A DNA stretch of 64,000 bases from Pipra filicauda (Eukaryota > Chordata > Aves > Passeriformes > Pipridae), in the NCBI RefSeq assembly GCF_003945595.2, contig NW_024104421.1, forward strand, positions 434,001 through 498,000, in the 5' to 3' direction. The translations under genes and the position numbers were made by a program. Under the pieces are notes generated by a model. That model was not told where the DNA came from, made no database searches, and saw nothing but the letters and a program-made list of their open reading frames with translations. Shown here one piece after another: positions 12,201-21,440 of this stretch. Within the stretch, counting starts at the first letter, position 1; every line of letters starts with the position of its first letter.

Positions 12201-14343
12201 TCGCTGCAGCCTTGTGGTAGAGTCACCTCTAAGTTGTCACTGAAATCAAGGGTACCGTGAGATGCCAACGAACTGGAGATTCTAAAATCCTCTGTGTCTT
12301 CACAGAAAAAAAATAATAGCAAGTCACCTACTTAAATAGAGCAGATCAACACCGTTGGCTGCTTTCTCACACCATTGCAGGCCAAGATTTTTCCCTTCTG
12401 GCTTACTTTCTTCTCCAGCAACCCAGGTGGCACAGAGTCCAGGATATCCCATTAGCATATGAAAAAAGGCCTATCCTTTCCATCACCCACAAGCACTTTG
12501 TGGCAGGTTTGTCCCTGCCACAGCAGCATCTCAGGATACTTGTAGGATACTTGTAACCCCACTACAGGCAGCCTCGCTGTCTCTCTCCCTTCTCACCCCC
12601 TCCAACCCACACACAGGACACCCTCTAAACCCAAGCTGAAAAGGCTCCGTTGCTCCCGAGAAAGGAGAACTATCTCCTTTTTTTTTTTTCCTCCAGAGGT
12701 GTCCCGCAGGGTGAGGAAACCAAATCATGGCCAGCCCTCCTTCCGCTGGCTTCCACAGGCTTTTTGATGTTCTGTTACGCTTCCCTGGCTTCCCACAGGG
12801 AGGAAAGGGCGTTGTGTGCCTGGGCAGCACGAGGCACGTCTCCTCAAAGCAGCAAACAGTGTGGAAGTGTCACTGCTTTTCTAATGTGTGATTTAATGTT
12901 CTACCCGAACATGTCTCTAGATCAGAACTGATCACCCTGGAAAGTAACTTTCTTACCTCTATTTATTTGTTAAATACACCCAGCGGGAATTCCAGCCCCA
13001 GTGTATTTTGGGGTAGCCATAGATACCACTTGCCTGAAATGGGGCAGCAAAAGATGTGGGGGAAGAGGAGCGTGCAGACTCTATGACTCCAGTGCACTCA
13101 GGTAACAGCTCTTCTCCATTCGTTCTTTAACTTGTGCCCTTTAAGTACATCTGTGCCTGGCACTGGCAGAAGAATTTCTGTTAGAAAATTTGAGTGAAAG
13201 ATTTGAAACTGAATGAAAGACTCTGACTAACAATATTAACAATAATGTTCAGGTTTCGGCATTCTCTTTTGATTTAATCTTTTTTTAGGGGGAGAGGGGA
13301 TCATCTTGTTTCAGTATCAGCTGAAAATATTTGTCACTTAATTGTTCACCTAAAAACACTGAGGTTCTGTTGAAACCTCAATTTTATGCTAAAGCTTCCC
13401 CCATTTTTCAATGACTCTGCTGTGGTAATGTGTAAATAAGTAGAAGGGTTATTAAAACTCATTGTTTCTCCATGTTGGAGCTGAACCACAAAACAGAAGG
13501 GAAAGGTACTACAAAGCATGTTTGTCTTATCTAGGGCCTTAAGTGCAGTGTTGTCTTTATCGATTTATTGCTAGAGGGCTATAATTATCTGAAATGCATT
13601 CATGAAAGGTGTCACCAGAAAGGAAGAATGGAATAACAAGGGTAAGAGGAAAATGGGAGAAAACGTTGTGCTTTCCCCCCACCCCCAGGAAAAAATGTTT
13701 TGAAAATTGGAAGGAAAGAACAAAAGCTCAGTTGGGACTCTTTTTGCTGATAAAACATAATGATGTTATTGTTGCTGCTGTTGTTGTTGCTGTCATTATA
13801 CCTGTAAAGAAAAAATGCCATCAAATGGTTTTGATATCATTGGTACTTTTTATGAGGCAAGCATAAAATAGAGGAATTGCCCTAAAAATTTTAGTGCTAT
13901 TCTTACTGAAGCACATTGGAGTGGAGGAGATCAGATAATGCCTGAGATGCTTTCTTGGCCACAGACCACACCCACCTGACCTGGATGAGCTGACAAACTC
14001 CCCTCTCCAGGGTCATTCCCCTTACTCAGCCTTACCACATGAGAATATGAATGTGTTCTTGATGACTTCTAGTCAAATGTTGCCTTTGAAATAGGCTCTG
14101 ATCAATCATTTCTCTCTCAGGTATGTGTACCTGGGACTGACTTTGGTGTTGGGCACGGTGTCCATTTTCTTCAGTGTTGCTGTCCTTTGGGTTCTCCGGA
14201 AAAGGTCTTCTCCACCAGATGAGACCCTCTCAGCCAACGGGGAGAGAGGCACCTGTGGGACAAAGAGCAGAAAAGATAATTTTGGCAATAGTGACTGTTT
14301 AATTCAGTCAACTTACTGGCCAGAAAAGGAGACTAGACTTTAG
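112..14343 (+). CDS. SLCO1C1: SLCO1C1 (OATP1C1) thyroxine/organic-anion transporter, 3' ten coding exons
   Basis: Coding exons: 112-258, 1116-1214, 2039-2284, 3152-3316, 5003-5198, 6413-6578, 7023-7204, 11746-11810, 12984-13101, 14121-14343 (stop TAG). They join in one frame to 534 codons plus a partial first codon. By comparison with human OATP1C1 (712 residues) about 180 N-terminal residues lie off the left edge. Family marks are the OATP signature (QWVGAWWLG, exon at 2039), a ten-cysteine Kazal-like extracellular loop (exons at 6413 and 7023) and 12-helix topology. The 1C1 assignment rests on the tail, which reads [10 protein letters not shown] and closely resembles the human 1C1 end, and on MAKDFFPSLK and [12 protein letters not shown]. 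The family carries T4 and sulfated steroids across the blood-brain and blood-CSF barriers. The tail -TRL fits a class I PDZ ligand. The intron after 2284 uses a GC donor. SLCO1B follows 12.8 kb downstream on the same strand. Introns hold two CR1 fragments and nothing else recognised. Confidence 0.95.
1116..1214 (+). CDS. SLCO1C1: SLCO1C1 coding exon 6
   Basis: Acceptor AG at 1114-1115, donor gtaagt at 1215, 99 bp. It encodes a membrane helix with [20 protein letters not shown], ending VDL. The same length occurs in SLCO1B exon 6. Confidence 0.95.
1322..1410 (+). repeat. CR1 LINE 3'-end fragment
   Basis: The stretch 'gactcttgggg..gtcctgtgcagg..ctcgatgatcct..gggtcccttcca' followed by a degraded 'attctgtaattat' tail matches the 3' end of avian CR1 elements as I remember it. 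It lies in sense orientation inside an SLCO1C1 intron. Confidence 0.7.
2039..2284 (+). CDS. SLCO1C1: SLCO1C1 coding exon 7, OATP signature, GC donor
   Basis: Acceptor AG at 2037-2038. It encodes [20 protein letters not shown], the OATP family signature, then a hydrophilic intracellular loop. The exon must end at 2284 (AAAG) with donor gcaaat, because joining to 3152 restores the conserved MAKDFFPSLK. Reading on instead adds eight residues and a stop at 2308-2310. Confidence 0.93.
3152..3316 (+). CDS. SLCO1C1: SLCO1C1 coding exon 8
   Basis: Acceptor AG at 3150-3151, donor gtaatg at 3317, 165 bp. It encodes a helix ([16 protein letters not shown]) and [19 protein letters not shown], a motif conserved across OATP1 proteins. 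Confidence 0.95.
3317..5002 (+). other. SLCO1C1 intron without recognised content
   Basis: 1.7 kb intron. It contains a 15-A run at 4570-4584 followed by a short GA-rich stretch. Small open frames here show no family likeness. Confidence 0.7.
5003..5198 (+). CDS. SLCO1C1: SLCO1C1 coding exon 9
   Basis: Acceptor AG at 5001-5002, donor gtatgc at 5199, 196 bp, the same length as in all three paralogs here. It encodes [20 protein letters not shown] and [14 protein letters not shown], running into the large extracellular loop. Confidence 0.95.
5565..5645 (-). repeat. Possible tRNA-derived SINE relic
   Basis: On the - strand 'ggttaacatcatggctt' followed about 35 bp later by 'gggttcgaatgc' recalls the promoter-box layout of old tRNA-derived SINEs such as MIR. 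Both flanks are degraded, so this is a weak call. Confidence 0.25.
6413..6578 (+). CDS. SLCO1C1: SLCO1C1 coding exon 10, Kazal-like loop
   Basis: Acceptor AG at 6411-6412, donor gtaagg at 6579, 166 bp. It encodes the first six cysteines of the extracellular Kazal-like domain ([21 protein letters not shown]). Confidence 0.95.
7023..7204 (+). CDS. SLCO1C1: SLCO1C1 coding exon 11
   Basis: Acceptor AG at 7021-7022, donor gtaaga at 7205, 182 bp. It completes the Kazal-like domain (FFNCSC ... GPCQKGNEC, four further cysteines) and starts the next helix ([19 protein letters not shown]). Confidence 0.95.
7205..11745 (+). other. Largest SLCO1C1 intron in the window
   Basis: 4.5 kb intron between coding exons 11 and 12. 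Apart from the antisense CR1 at 10225-10585 I recognise nothing. The open frames around 8380-8830 on both strands show no known domain. The 3' end carries a T-rich and TTA-rich pyrimidine tract. Confidence 0.7.
10225..10585 (-). repeat. CR1 LINE fragment, antisense in SLCO1C1 intron
   Basis: Reading left to right, this has the CR1 3' end in reverse: 'ggagatcacctagtccaacc', 'gggcagcctgttccagtgct', 'ctgtcactgggcaccactga'. The - strand still encodes a reverse-transcriptase-tail-like peptide ([20 protein letters not shown]) between 10273 and 10566, which is a relic rather than a gene. The 5' end is truncated, as is usual for CR1. Confidence 0.88.
11746..11810 (+). CDS. SLCO1C1: SLCO1C1 coding exon 12
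   Basis: 65 bp. Acceptor AG at 11744-11745 follows a (TTA)n-rich tract, and the donor is gtaagt at 11811. It encodes [20 protein letters not shown]. The size is identical in SLCO1B and the SLCO1A2-like gene. Confidence 0.95.
12984..13101 (+). CDS. SLCO1C1: SLCO1C1 coding exon 13
   Basis: 118 bp, acceptor AG at 12982-12983, donor gtaaca at 13102. It encodes [20 protein letters not shown] and [10 protein letters not shown], the most conserved C-terminal block of the OATP1 family. Confidence 0.95.
14121..14343 (+). CDS. SLCO1C1: SLCO1C1 last coding exon 14 with stop
   Basis: Acceptor AG at 14119-14120. It encodes the last helix ([20 protein letters not shown]), a hydrophilic cytosolic tail and TAG at 14341-14343. 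The tail end [10 protein letters not shown] identifies the gene as 1C1. Confidence 0.95.
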
Positions 14344-16384
14344 GAAGACTGAGATGTCCACTGTGATTTTACCCAGTGAGTGGTGTTCCAGGCAAAAATT
14401 CATCATCAGTGAAGCAGTATCTTAATATCCACCCTGAAAATGTTAAACTTTGTGTAATTTTCACTGTAAATGACAAAAGAAAAGACAACCATTTTTAGCA
14501 CATGTACAGCTCTGAATACACTGCTCACCAATTCTTCTGCCAAGTGAGGGGAGTACTTATGGCTGGGGAGGGGCAGCTTCCTCCCTCACCGAGAAACCGT
14601 TTTTATGGCTGCTCCTCATCTCCCTCCCTCCTCATCAAGCTGCAACAGCTGCTGCTGCCCTCCTGTGTGTGAGGGGTAGTGGAGAGGCTGCCATGCAGCT
14701 TTCTCTGCCATGGAGCCAGCCCAAGAGGAGCTGGTGCACAAAACCTGACTTGGCAGCCTGGAAGGTGGAGGGATCATCGGCACGTAGCCCGCCCTTGCAA
14801 ACAGTGCGGCACCGGGCAGGAGGAAGGTGGTTTGCTGGAAGGTGAAATCAGCTACAGGCTCTGGGCATCTCATGAATTCGACCCATAACACTTAGGACAT
14901 TAAATGTTGTGGTTAGGGATCCTTTTTCAAGTAACTCTGTTATAATACAACAGTAACAGCAATAAAAGCTGTCGTTGCAGGCAAAGAGACCACAAGAGTA
15001 TTGACCAAAGGAAACTGGAATAAAATAGAGCTTTTTTAGGTTTTCAGCAGTTTCTTGCTACTTGCTAGTACTCAGTGTACTAAATAATTCCATGCACTTT
15101 ATTCAATGTAATAACACCATGATAAAAGATACGTATGATTTATTTTTTAAAAATCTATGACAGGAGAGCTTGGGAAAAATAAAATTAATTAAAAGACCAA
15201 GTGACTTGGGGTTTTTCCTTTTAATTTGTTGTATTTTCTAGGTGAAACTAAGATATGTATTATAGTATCCCTTTACATATCATTTTTGCAGTCTGTCAGT
15301 ATTTGGTTTTAAATATATTTGGGTTCTGGAGAGCTGTTTAATGCCAAACAAAATCTCAAGAAAGCGTGCACTGAAAAAGATAGTTATGGCACTACTGTGA
15401 TATCCTTTCAGGATTTCAGAGAACAGGCTTCATCCTTCACCATGATATTGGCAAAACAAACCCATATCACATCACTTGTGTCTCAGCAGTGACTGTAGGT
15501 CCCTACTGCTGAGCTGGGTGTGCAGGTCAGAGGCAGATGTGGAGCCTCTCCTGTGGGATACATGGGGAGGGACACATGTGTAAGAATGGGATTCACTGGC
15601 CTTTATAGATGCTAATTGTTTACACTATGCCATTAGGAACTACCTGATCTGTTCAACAGGAACACCAAGAAGGAGAATGGTGCTTAAGCACCAAATATCT
15701 GCAGAAGGTAAGGCTTTAAACCCATCCCTTGAGAAAATGCAGTTGTCAGAGGAAGGGCACATGTGACCCATCGTTTGCCACATGGGTGATTGTTTAGGCA
15801 GTAGCCTGATATATGGGGGACTTGGTCTCCTGTCCCAGCAATTCGTCCCCCCAGGAGAGTGACAGAGGCTACAGGCAATGGGGTGCTGGAGAGCTGTGGC
15901 TGTTCACTTTACCTTGTATAACTGGATATTGAACTAAACAAACATAATTAAAATAATTTTAAGGTTTATGAGTATCAGACTAAATGGAGAATTGTGGCTA
16001 GGGTGAATCACAGAAAATGGCATTCCAGTCTCTGGTCTCATTCATACTACATCATCATAAAAACAGCAAAAAATATCAAACTACATCAGCATCCAGGAGC
16101 AGGAGTGATGCTTGGAGCTTTCCACTGCCTCCTTGGGAGGGCACTGCTCATAGCAATGAGCTGTCAGATCCTGTGAGAGAAAGGAGGAACCCAACTTAAG
16201 TACAAACCAGGATAAAAAGGAGGGATATCTGCATTTCACTCAATGCTTGATGTTGTATATGTGTCAGATAAATGGGGATGATTCCTAATTTTTGAATCAG
16301 TCCTGGCAAGTTTTCAGGCAGGGACACTGCTGCTCAGCGATGCTGAAGCTTTCACAGAGGCAGTTCTGCATGTGCCAGGAAAAT
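14344..16384. other. SLCO1C1 3' UTR and start of intergenic region
   Basis: After the SLCO1C1 stop this holds the probable 3' UTR, to about 15.0 kb. That includes a locally GC-rich piece at 14540-14850. AT-rich intergenic DNA follows. No gene or repeat family was recognised beyond 15.1 kb. Confidence 0.6.
14961..14966 (+). promoter_or_regulatory. Candidate SLCO1C1 polyadenylation signal AATAAA
   Basis: Canonical AATAAA about 620 bp after the SLCO1C1 stop codon. Another lies near 15020. I cannot tell which one is used without transcript data. Confidence 0.45.
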
Positions 16385-16964
16385 CCACTGCTCTCACCTG
16401 GGATAGAGAAAATTTTCTTCTTAGTAGCTGGTGCAGTGCTGTGTTTTGGATTTAGCATGAGAATGACGTTGATAACACAGTGATGTTTTAGTTGTTGCTG
16501 AGTTGTGCTTATCGTAAGTCAAGGACTTTCCAGTTTCCCATGCTCTGCCAGTGGGAAGCTGCACAAGAATCTGGGAGGAAGCGTGGCCAGGACAGCTGAC
16601 CTAAACTAGCCAAAGGGATATTCTCCAACCTAGAATGTCATTTCCAGTATATAAACTTGGGGAGAACTGGCCAGGAGGAGCTGATCACTGCTAGGGACTG
16701 GACTGGGCATCGGCCAGCAACTATATTGTGCATTAGTTCTCTTTCTTGAGTTTTATTTCTCTTTCCCTCTTTTGGTTGTCTTCCTTTTCATTGCAATTAT
16801 TATTATTCTATTATGATTATATTATTTTATTTCAGTTATTAAACTGTTCTTAATCTATGAGTTCTACTTTTTTTTTTCAATTCTTGTCTCCATGCTACTG
16901 TGGGGGACAGGGTGAATGAGTAGCTGTGTGGTACTTAGTTGTTGGCTGGAGCTAAACCACAACA
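16385..16964 (+). mobile_element. Solo LTR of an avian endogenous retrovirus
   Basis: About 580 bp with LTR architecture: a body starting near 'ctgggatagag', a TATA box (TATATAAA, 16648-16655), a T-rich/TTA-rich R-U5 region with ATTAAA at 16838-16843, and an end reading 'aaaccacaaca' at 16954-16964. This resembles, from memory, a widespread songbird/neoavian LTR ending AAACCACNACA. The left edge is diverged, so the start is uncertain by about 15 bp. No internal retroviral genes flank it, so it is a solo LTR. It lies in the same orientation as SLCO1B, about 10.2 kb upstream of that gene's start codon. Confidence 0.75.
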
Positions 16965-17013
16965 GACAAATAAAGAATTTTAAAGAAATAAACATATCCT
17001 ACCCTAGTTCAGG

Positions 17014-17038
17014 AAAAAAAAAAAAAAAAAAAAAAAAA
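17014..17038 (+). repeat. Poly(A) run of 25
   Basis: Uninterrupted A tract about 50 bp past the LTR end. It could be the tail of an old retroposed fragment or simple-sequence expansion. No parent transcript was recognised to its left. Confidence 0.85.
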
Positions 17039-19531
17039 CAACCAGGAAAAAACAACTTCTTGGGTTATCACCCATGCTTATATATGCCTGGATTTAGTAA
17101 ATAATTCTTTTAAAGCATGGGTTTTCCTGCCATATCCCATTTTTTTACACATAGTAATACTATACAAGAATTTGTTTCAGTAAGTCTTATTTTCATTATG
17201 GTTTGAAAATGACCACTTTTTTCCTGCCACTATTTAGCAATAACAGATATATATCATTCCTATTTCAGAATATTTTCCACTCTGCTACTTTATTTTAGTA
17301 CCTCAAGTAGTAAAGTGGATGCATGGAGTGTCTGACTAGAGATACATATTCTGGATTTGTTATAATACATGAAGGAATAGTCTCAACATTAAGGGATTTG
17401 GATCTGTCAGGATCTTCCTATCAGAATTTTTCATCATAAACTATGTCTGCAACAGGTGCTGTCTCAAAAAAGATCAACAAATTTAGGTCTTTTATTTCTA
17501 GAGTTAGAGATATTAAACCACAATTATGAGACCAAAGAAGCAAACACTTTTCATCTTTAAAGGTGAAATTGTTAAGAGAACTGGCTGAGGTGATTACCCA
17601 ATATTTTATGTCTGCCTTTGAGGCCAGAGTGGGACTCACAACCTTGTTGAGAAGTACTCCTGGACTGTATGCCATGTAAAAAATGGTATATTATAGCAAG
17701 GAACCTGATGGGCTTGTGGAACAGGAGAAGGCAAGGGTGTCAGGCCATGTCATATGATGGGATGTGCAACCAGGCCTGGGGCTCATGAGCCAATGCACAT
17801 TTCCTCCTCTACCTCCTGGCAAAAAATGCAACTCTCCAATGACATGGTATGTCTTACTTATAGGCACATCATTTCTAATCGTGTCGGGAGGGAATCATCA
17901 AGAACTTCTAAGAAATAAAGGAGGCAAAAGGATGATTTGTCTATAGCTCATGCCTTCCCAGCGTGTGAGGGGAAAGAAGCATCAGTATAGGGTGAAGTAT
18001 TTTCGGGTCACAGAGAGTGGAGCAGCGACCCCATCCTTGTGCCACTATGACATGGCTACATATTCCCTCTAATCTGAGGGAATTAGCAAAAAAACAGGGA
18101 GCAAAAGGTGTGAATGTATGAAAAAGAATGCACAGGCCGAACAATGATAGATTGCCTCTTTGAAGTGCTCAAAATAATGAGTAAGACTGATGAAGATATG
18201 AGAAAACTACTGTAATCTTTTAAATAACGGCAATTGGTATAATTTGAGAGAAAATATTGACAGTATTGCTTTGGCTTGTTTGACCGTTGATGCAGCTTAA
18301 TTCTGCATAACATTGAAAGAAAAACAAATTACTAGAACTTACAAAAGTTGTGAAGGGTACGGTACATAGACTTGCAAGTAGCTAGGTCACAGGGTTTTTT
18401 AAAAGTATTTGCAAATAGATAAACATTATTAATAATTATTAGTAATGTAGCCCTAAGGCTGTTGCATAGGTCTGACCCGGCCTGGTTGTCTCTTTTTGTA
18501 ACCTGGAGCATCACTAAGCAAGTGCTGCCTAAGGCATTTCTTCATCCAGTGCTAATCAATCTCTAGAAAAAAGAAAGTTCATAGTTGCTGTAAAAATTAT
18601 GAAAGCAGTTTAAATGTGGGATCATTTAAAGTGCTCATTAAAAGGACCTTACTTAACCAACATGTGGTTAGTATCAGGAGGTTAGTTAACCAACAGCTCA
18701 TCCCAAATTAATACAGTTCATTGAATTTTGAAGAGAGTAAATAAGGAAAGGATTTAGTGGAGAGCAAGTGGAGCACATTCTCACAGCTGGATGGTGACCA
18801 GGTCAGGAAGCTCTCTCTCGGGGCTGCCAGGCGTGGTAATTTTGAAAGGTCGTTGTTGTACACAGCGGTATCAGAACCCTCTTGTTGATCCTTCTAAAAC
18901 AAGGTGCTGAAAAATGGGGACTGGTCTAGAAAAAAACCCTGTGATAGTGTTATGCAGTCAGCTTATTTAATTCTGCACACAAAGGTAAACTATATTCCAG
19001 TGCCAGGAAATCCAACAAGATAAAACTCTGTTAGAAATAAGATACATTTTTTTTCATTAGAACAACAGGTCTTCAGCACATTTCTGACATCTGATAGATT
19101 TTCCTGTCGTGTGTAGTCTTTAAATCAAGACTTGACCATTCTTGTATAAGATCTGCTCTGGTTTAACAAGGTAGATGAACAGCTCAGTGGAGTGGTGTTG
19201 TATATAATGCCAGGTATCTAATTATGTGAATCATAACAATTTTTTCAGTTCTGTTATCTCAGGTAATATTCCAGACTGAGTGAAGGTGATGGGGGGTTTG
19301 CCCTGGGATTTCGCCTGAGGGGTGAATGTTTTTTGTTTCTGTTATGCTATGATCCTGCACATATTTGGATTAGCCCTACAAAGGTCTAAAGTACTCACAC
19401 TGACAATGACTTACACTTCAATTCTGCATCCGTAATAACAACTCCAATTCACTGAAGTCTCTGATTAAGACTGAATGCAAGGAGAAACTGTACAATCAGC
19501 ATTACCTGATTGTATTTTAACTAGAAAAATA

Positions 19532-19575
19532 AGAACTATCATTAAAACAGCTCATCCTGTTTTAATGATAGTTCT
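19532..19575. repeat. Perfect 19-bp inverted repeat (hairpin)
   Basis: Arm agaactatcattaaaacag (19532-19550), loop ctcatc (19551-19556), then the exact reverse complement (19557-19575). The pairing stops abruptly on both outer sides. It is too short for a typical pre-miRNA. Confidence 0.9.
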
Positions 19576-21327
19576 ACTATCCCCCAGATAGGTGCATGAT
19601 GGAAATTAATGACAAAATTATTGAGTTCTTATGAAAGACAAAAGCTCCACTTAGCAGTGGAAGGATCAAGTCCCAGACAGTAGCTACAATAGTGACAACA
19701 AATCGGCCTCTCAGCGTGCTTTTCTTTCCTGTTAACTCTACAGCATCAGACTGAAACCAGACACACTGAGACAGGAGCACCAAGAAGCCTTTTCCAGTAT
19801 TGTAAAGGTTTTTCACCTTCTCAGGGTTCCTGTAGTAGCTTAACGTTTGCTTAGCCACACACCATCCCTTTTACTTAGTTTGTTAACGAAGGGTTAAATT
19901 TCGAAACACATTGATTTTCTGTATTTAGGGATTAAGAATAAGAAGGGCTCTAATCAAAGCTGCCCACTGCAGTTGGCCTCTGCCTGGCCGGCTGCTCCCT
20001 GCTACTCCTGGCTCACCCCTGCAAACTGGGGCCTTGGCAGCCACTTCTCCTGGTGGGAGTCTGCTGCCACCCTCTGCCTGGAGGAGTCTGCAACCAGCTC
20101 CTGTGGTAAAGGTGATTTACTGAGGCTTTTGTGAGGATTGTCTTTAATCTCAGGAGTAATCAGAAATTAGTGATATGTCAATGTTCTTATTAGGGAGACT
20201 TTTACTATCATAATCCACTTTTTGCCTGCCAGTGTAAGTCATATGGAGGGGGGCCTTGGATGAAAAAAAGAGATATGTCTTTTTTTTTTTTCAGTTGTGA
20301 GACTACAGTCTTTGATTTGACTTCACTGGTTTCACATTTCCCATTCTGTTAATTTTGGTCAACAGTTTTTGGTTCAAGAAGTCAGCTTTGAATATGAATG
20401 CTTCCACAGGCAGCTTGGACAGCAGCAGTCTGATTACAGAAAAATTCTTCTCAGCTGTGCTGAAAGTAAAGTATAAAAGATATTTTAATTCCTGGAAAAT
20501 TGCAAAGTAATGGTATATACAGGATTAGGAAAAATACAGAGAAAATTATGTGTATCCATTTGTCAGAATGAAGAAACCAAAGGAATACTGTTTCCCCTTT
20601 TACTACATGAAAAAGAAAGTGGCATCTTTTTTTACAGGTTCTACTACTCTCAGATTACAGAGTAGATTTAGCTCCATCCCTTTTCAGATATTCAGGTTTA
20701 AGAGGGAATAAAAGCATTGGGTAGGTCTGCTAACACTTCGGAAGATAACCTGAAAATGAAACCTTAGGAATGCAAAGCTCCATCAAAAAACTTTGTGAAA
20801 CAACAGGGAATAGTTGTCTTGACATAGCCAGTGCATAATAGTGGAGCTTGTGGCACACCTCTGGAGATGGATGAGTACACAGGTGTTGGTGTGTGTGCCC
20901 TTGGTGGAACACCTGGGACCAACAGATAAGCAGAAGTATGGTATATTACTCTGGAACAAAGAGCACTAAACAAGGGCCAAGATGTCTGTCTTGTGACTAG
21001 AAAATGTCAATCATGGTATAAGAAACCTGCTGGAAGGGGATGGCTGATGCTTCATGCCACAACAGGACATGAAGACTCACCAGCTCTGAGAAGAAGAGGC
21101 CCACATCTGTTATAGGACCACGAATTTTGATCTCTTGTGTGTGGTTAATGCTAAGTACATGATTCCTGACTGTACCCTTTTAGAAAAATTGCAGGGGAAG
21201 CAATGTTGATTGTTTGGGGTTTTTAATTCAGATTTAAATCTGATGGATACAATCATAATGTAACAGCATGGATTTTCTCTGCAAGGATAAAATTTCCTCC
21301 TGTGGAAATTTCCATCCAAAATTCAAC

Positions 21328-21440
21328 TTGATGAGACCTGAGCAACACCAACAAACTGGAAAGTTAATCCTGCTTTAATTGAAGAGGATTGGGCCAAATG
21401 AGCTCCAATTTCCTTCCAGTCTAAATCATGCTGTGATTCT
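21328..21440 (+). repeat. Diverged CR1 3' tail
   Basis: 'gagacctgagcaac' ... 'tccttccagtctaaatcatg' then 'ctgtgattctaag' resembles a decayed CR1 3' end. The similarity is patchy. Confidence 0.5.

Noticed and set aside
13765..13796. TTG/CTG-rich run
   Set aside because: Short, impure simple sequence within an intron. There is no sign of a coding or expandable repeat.
17421..17675. 84-codon open frame on the - strand upstream of SLCO1B
   Set aside because: Not similar to anything I recognise. AT-rich, and of chance length.
18675..18695. HNF1-like motif (gttagttaac) upstream of SLCO1B
   Set aside because: HNF1 controls liver OATP1B genes, but this is an imperfect half-match about 8.5 kb from the first coding exon. 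Such matches are expected by chance in AT-rich DNA.
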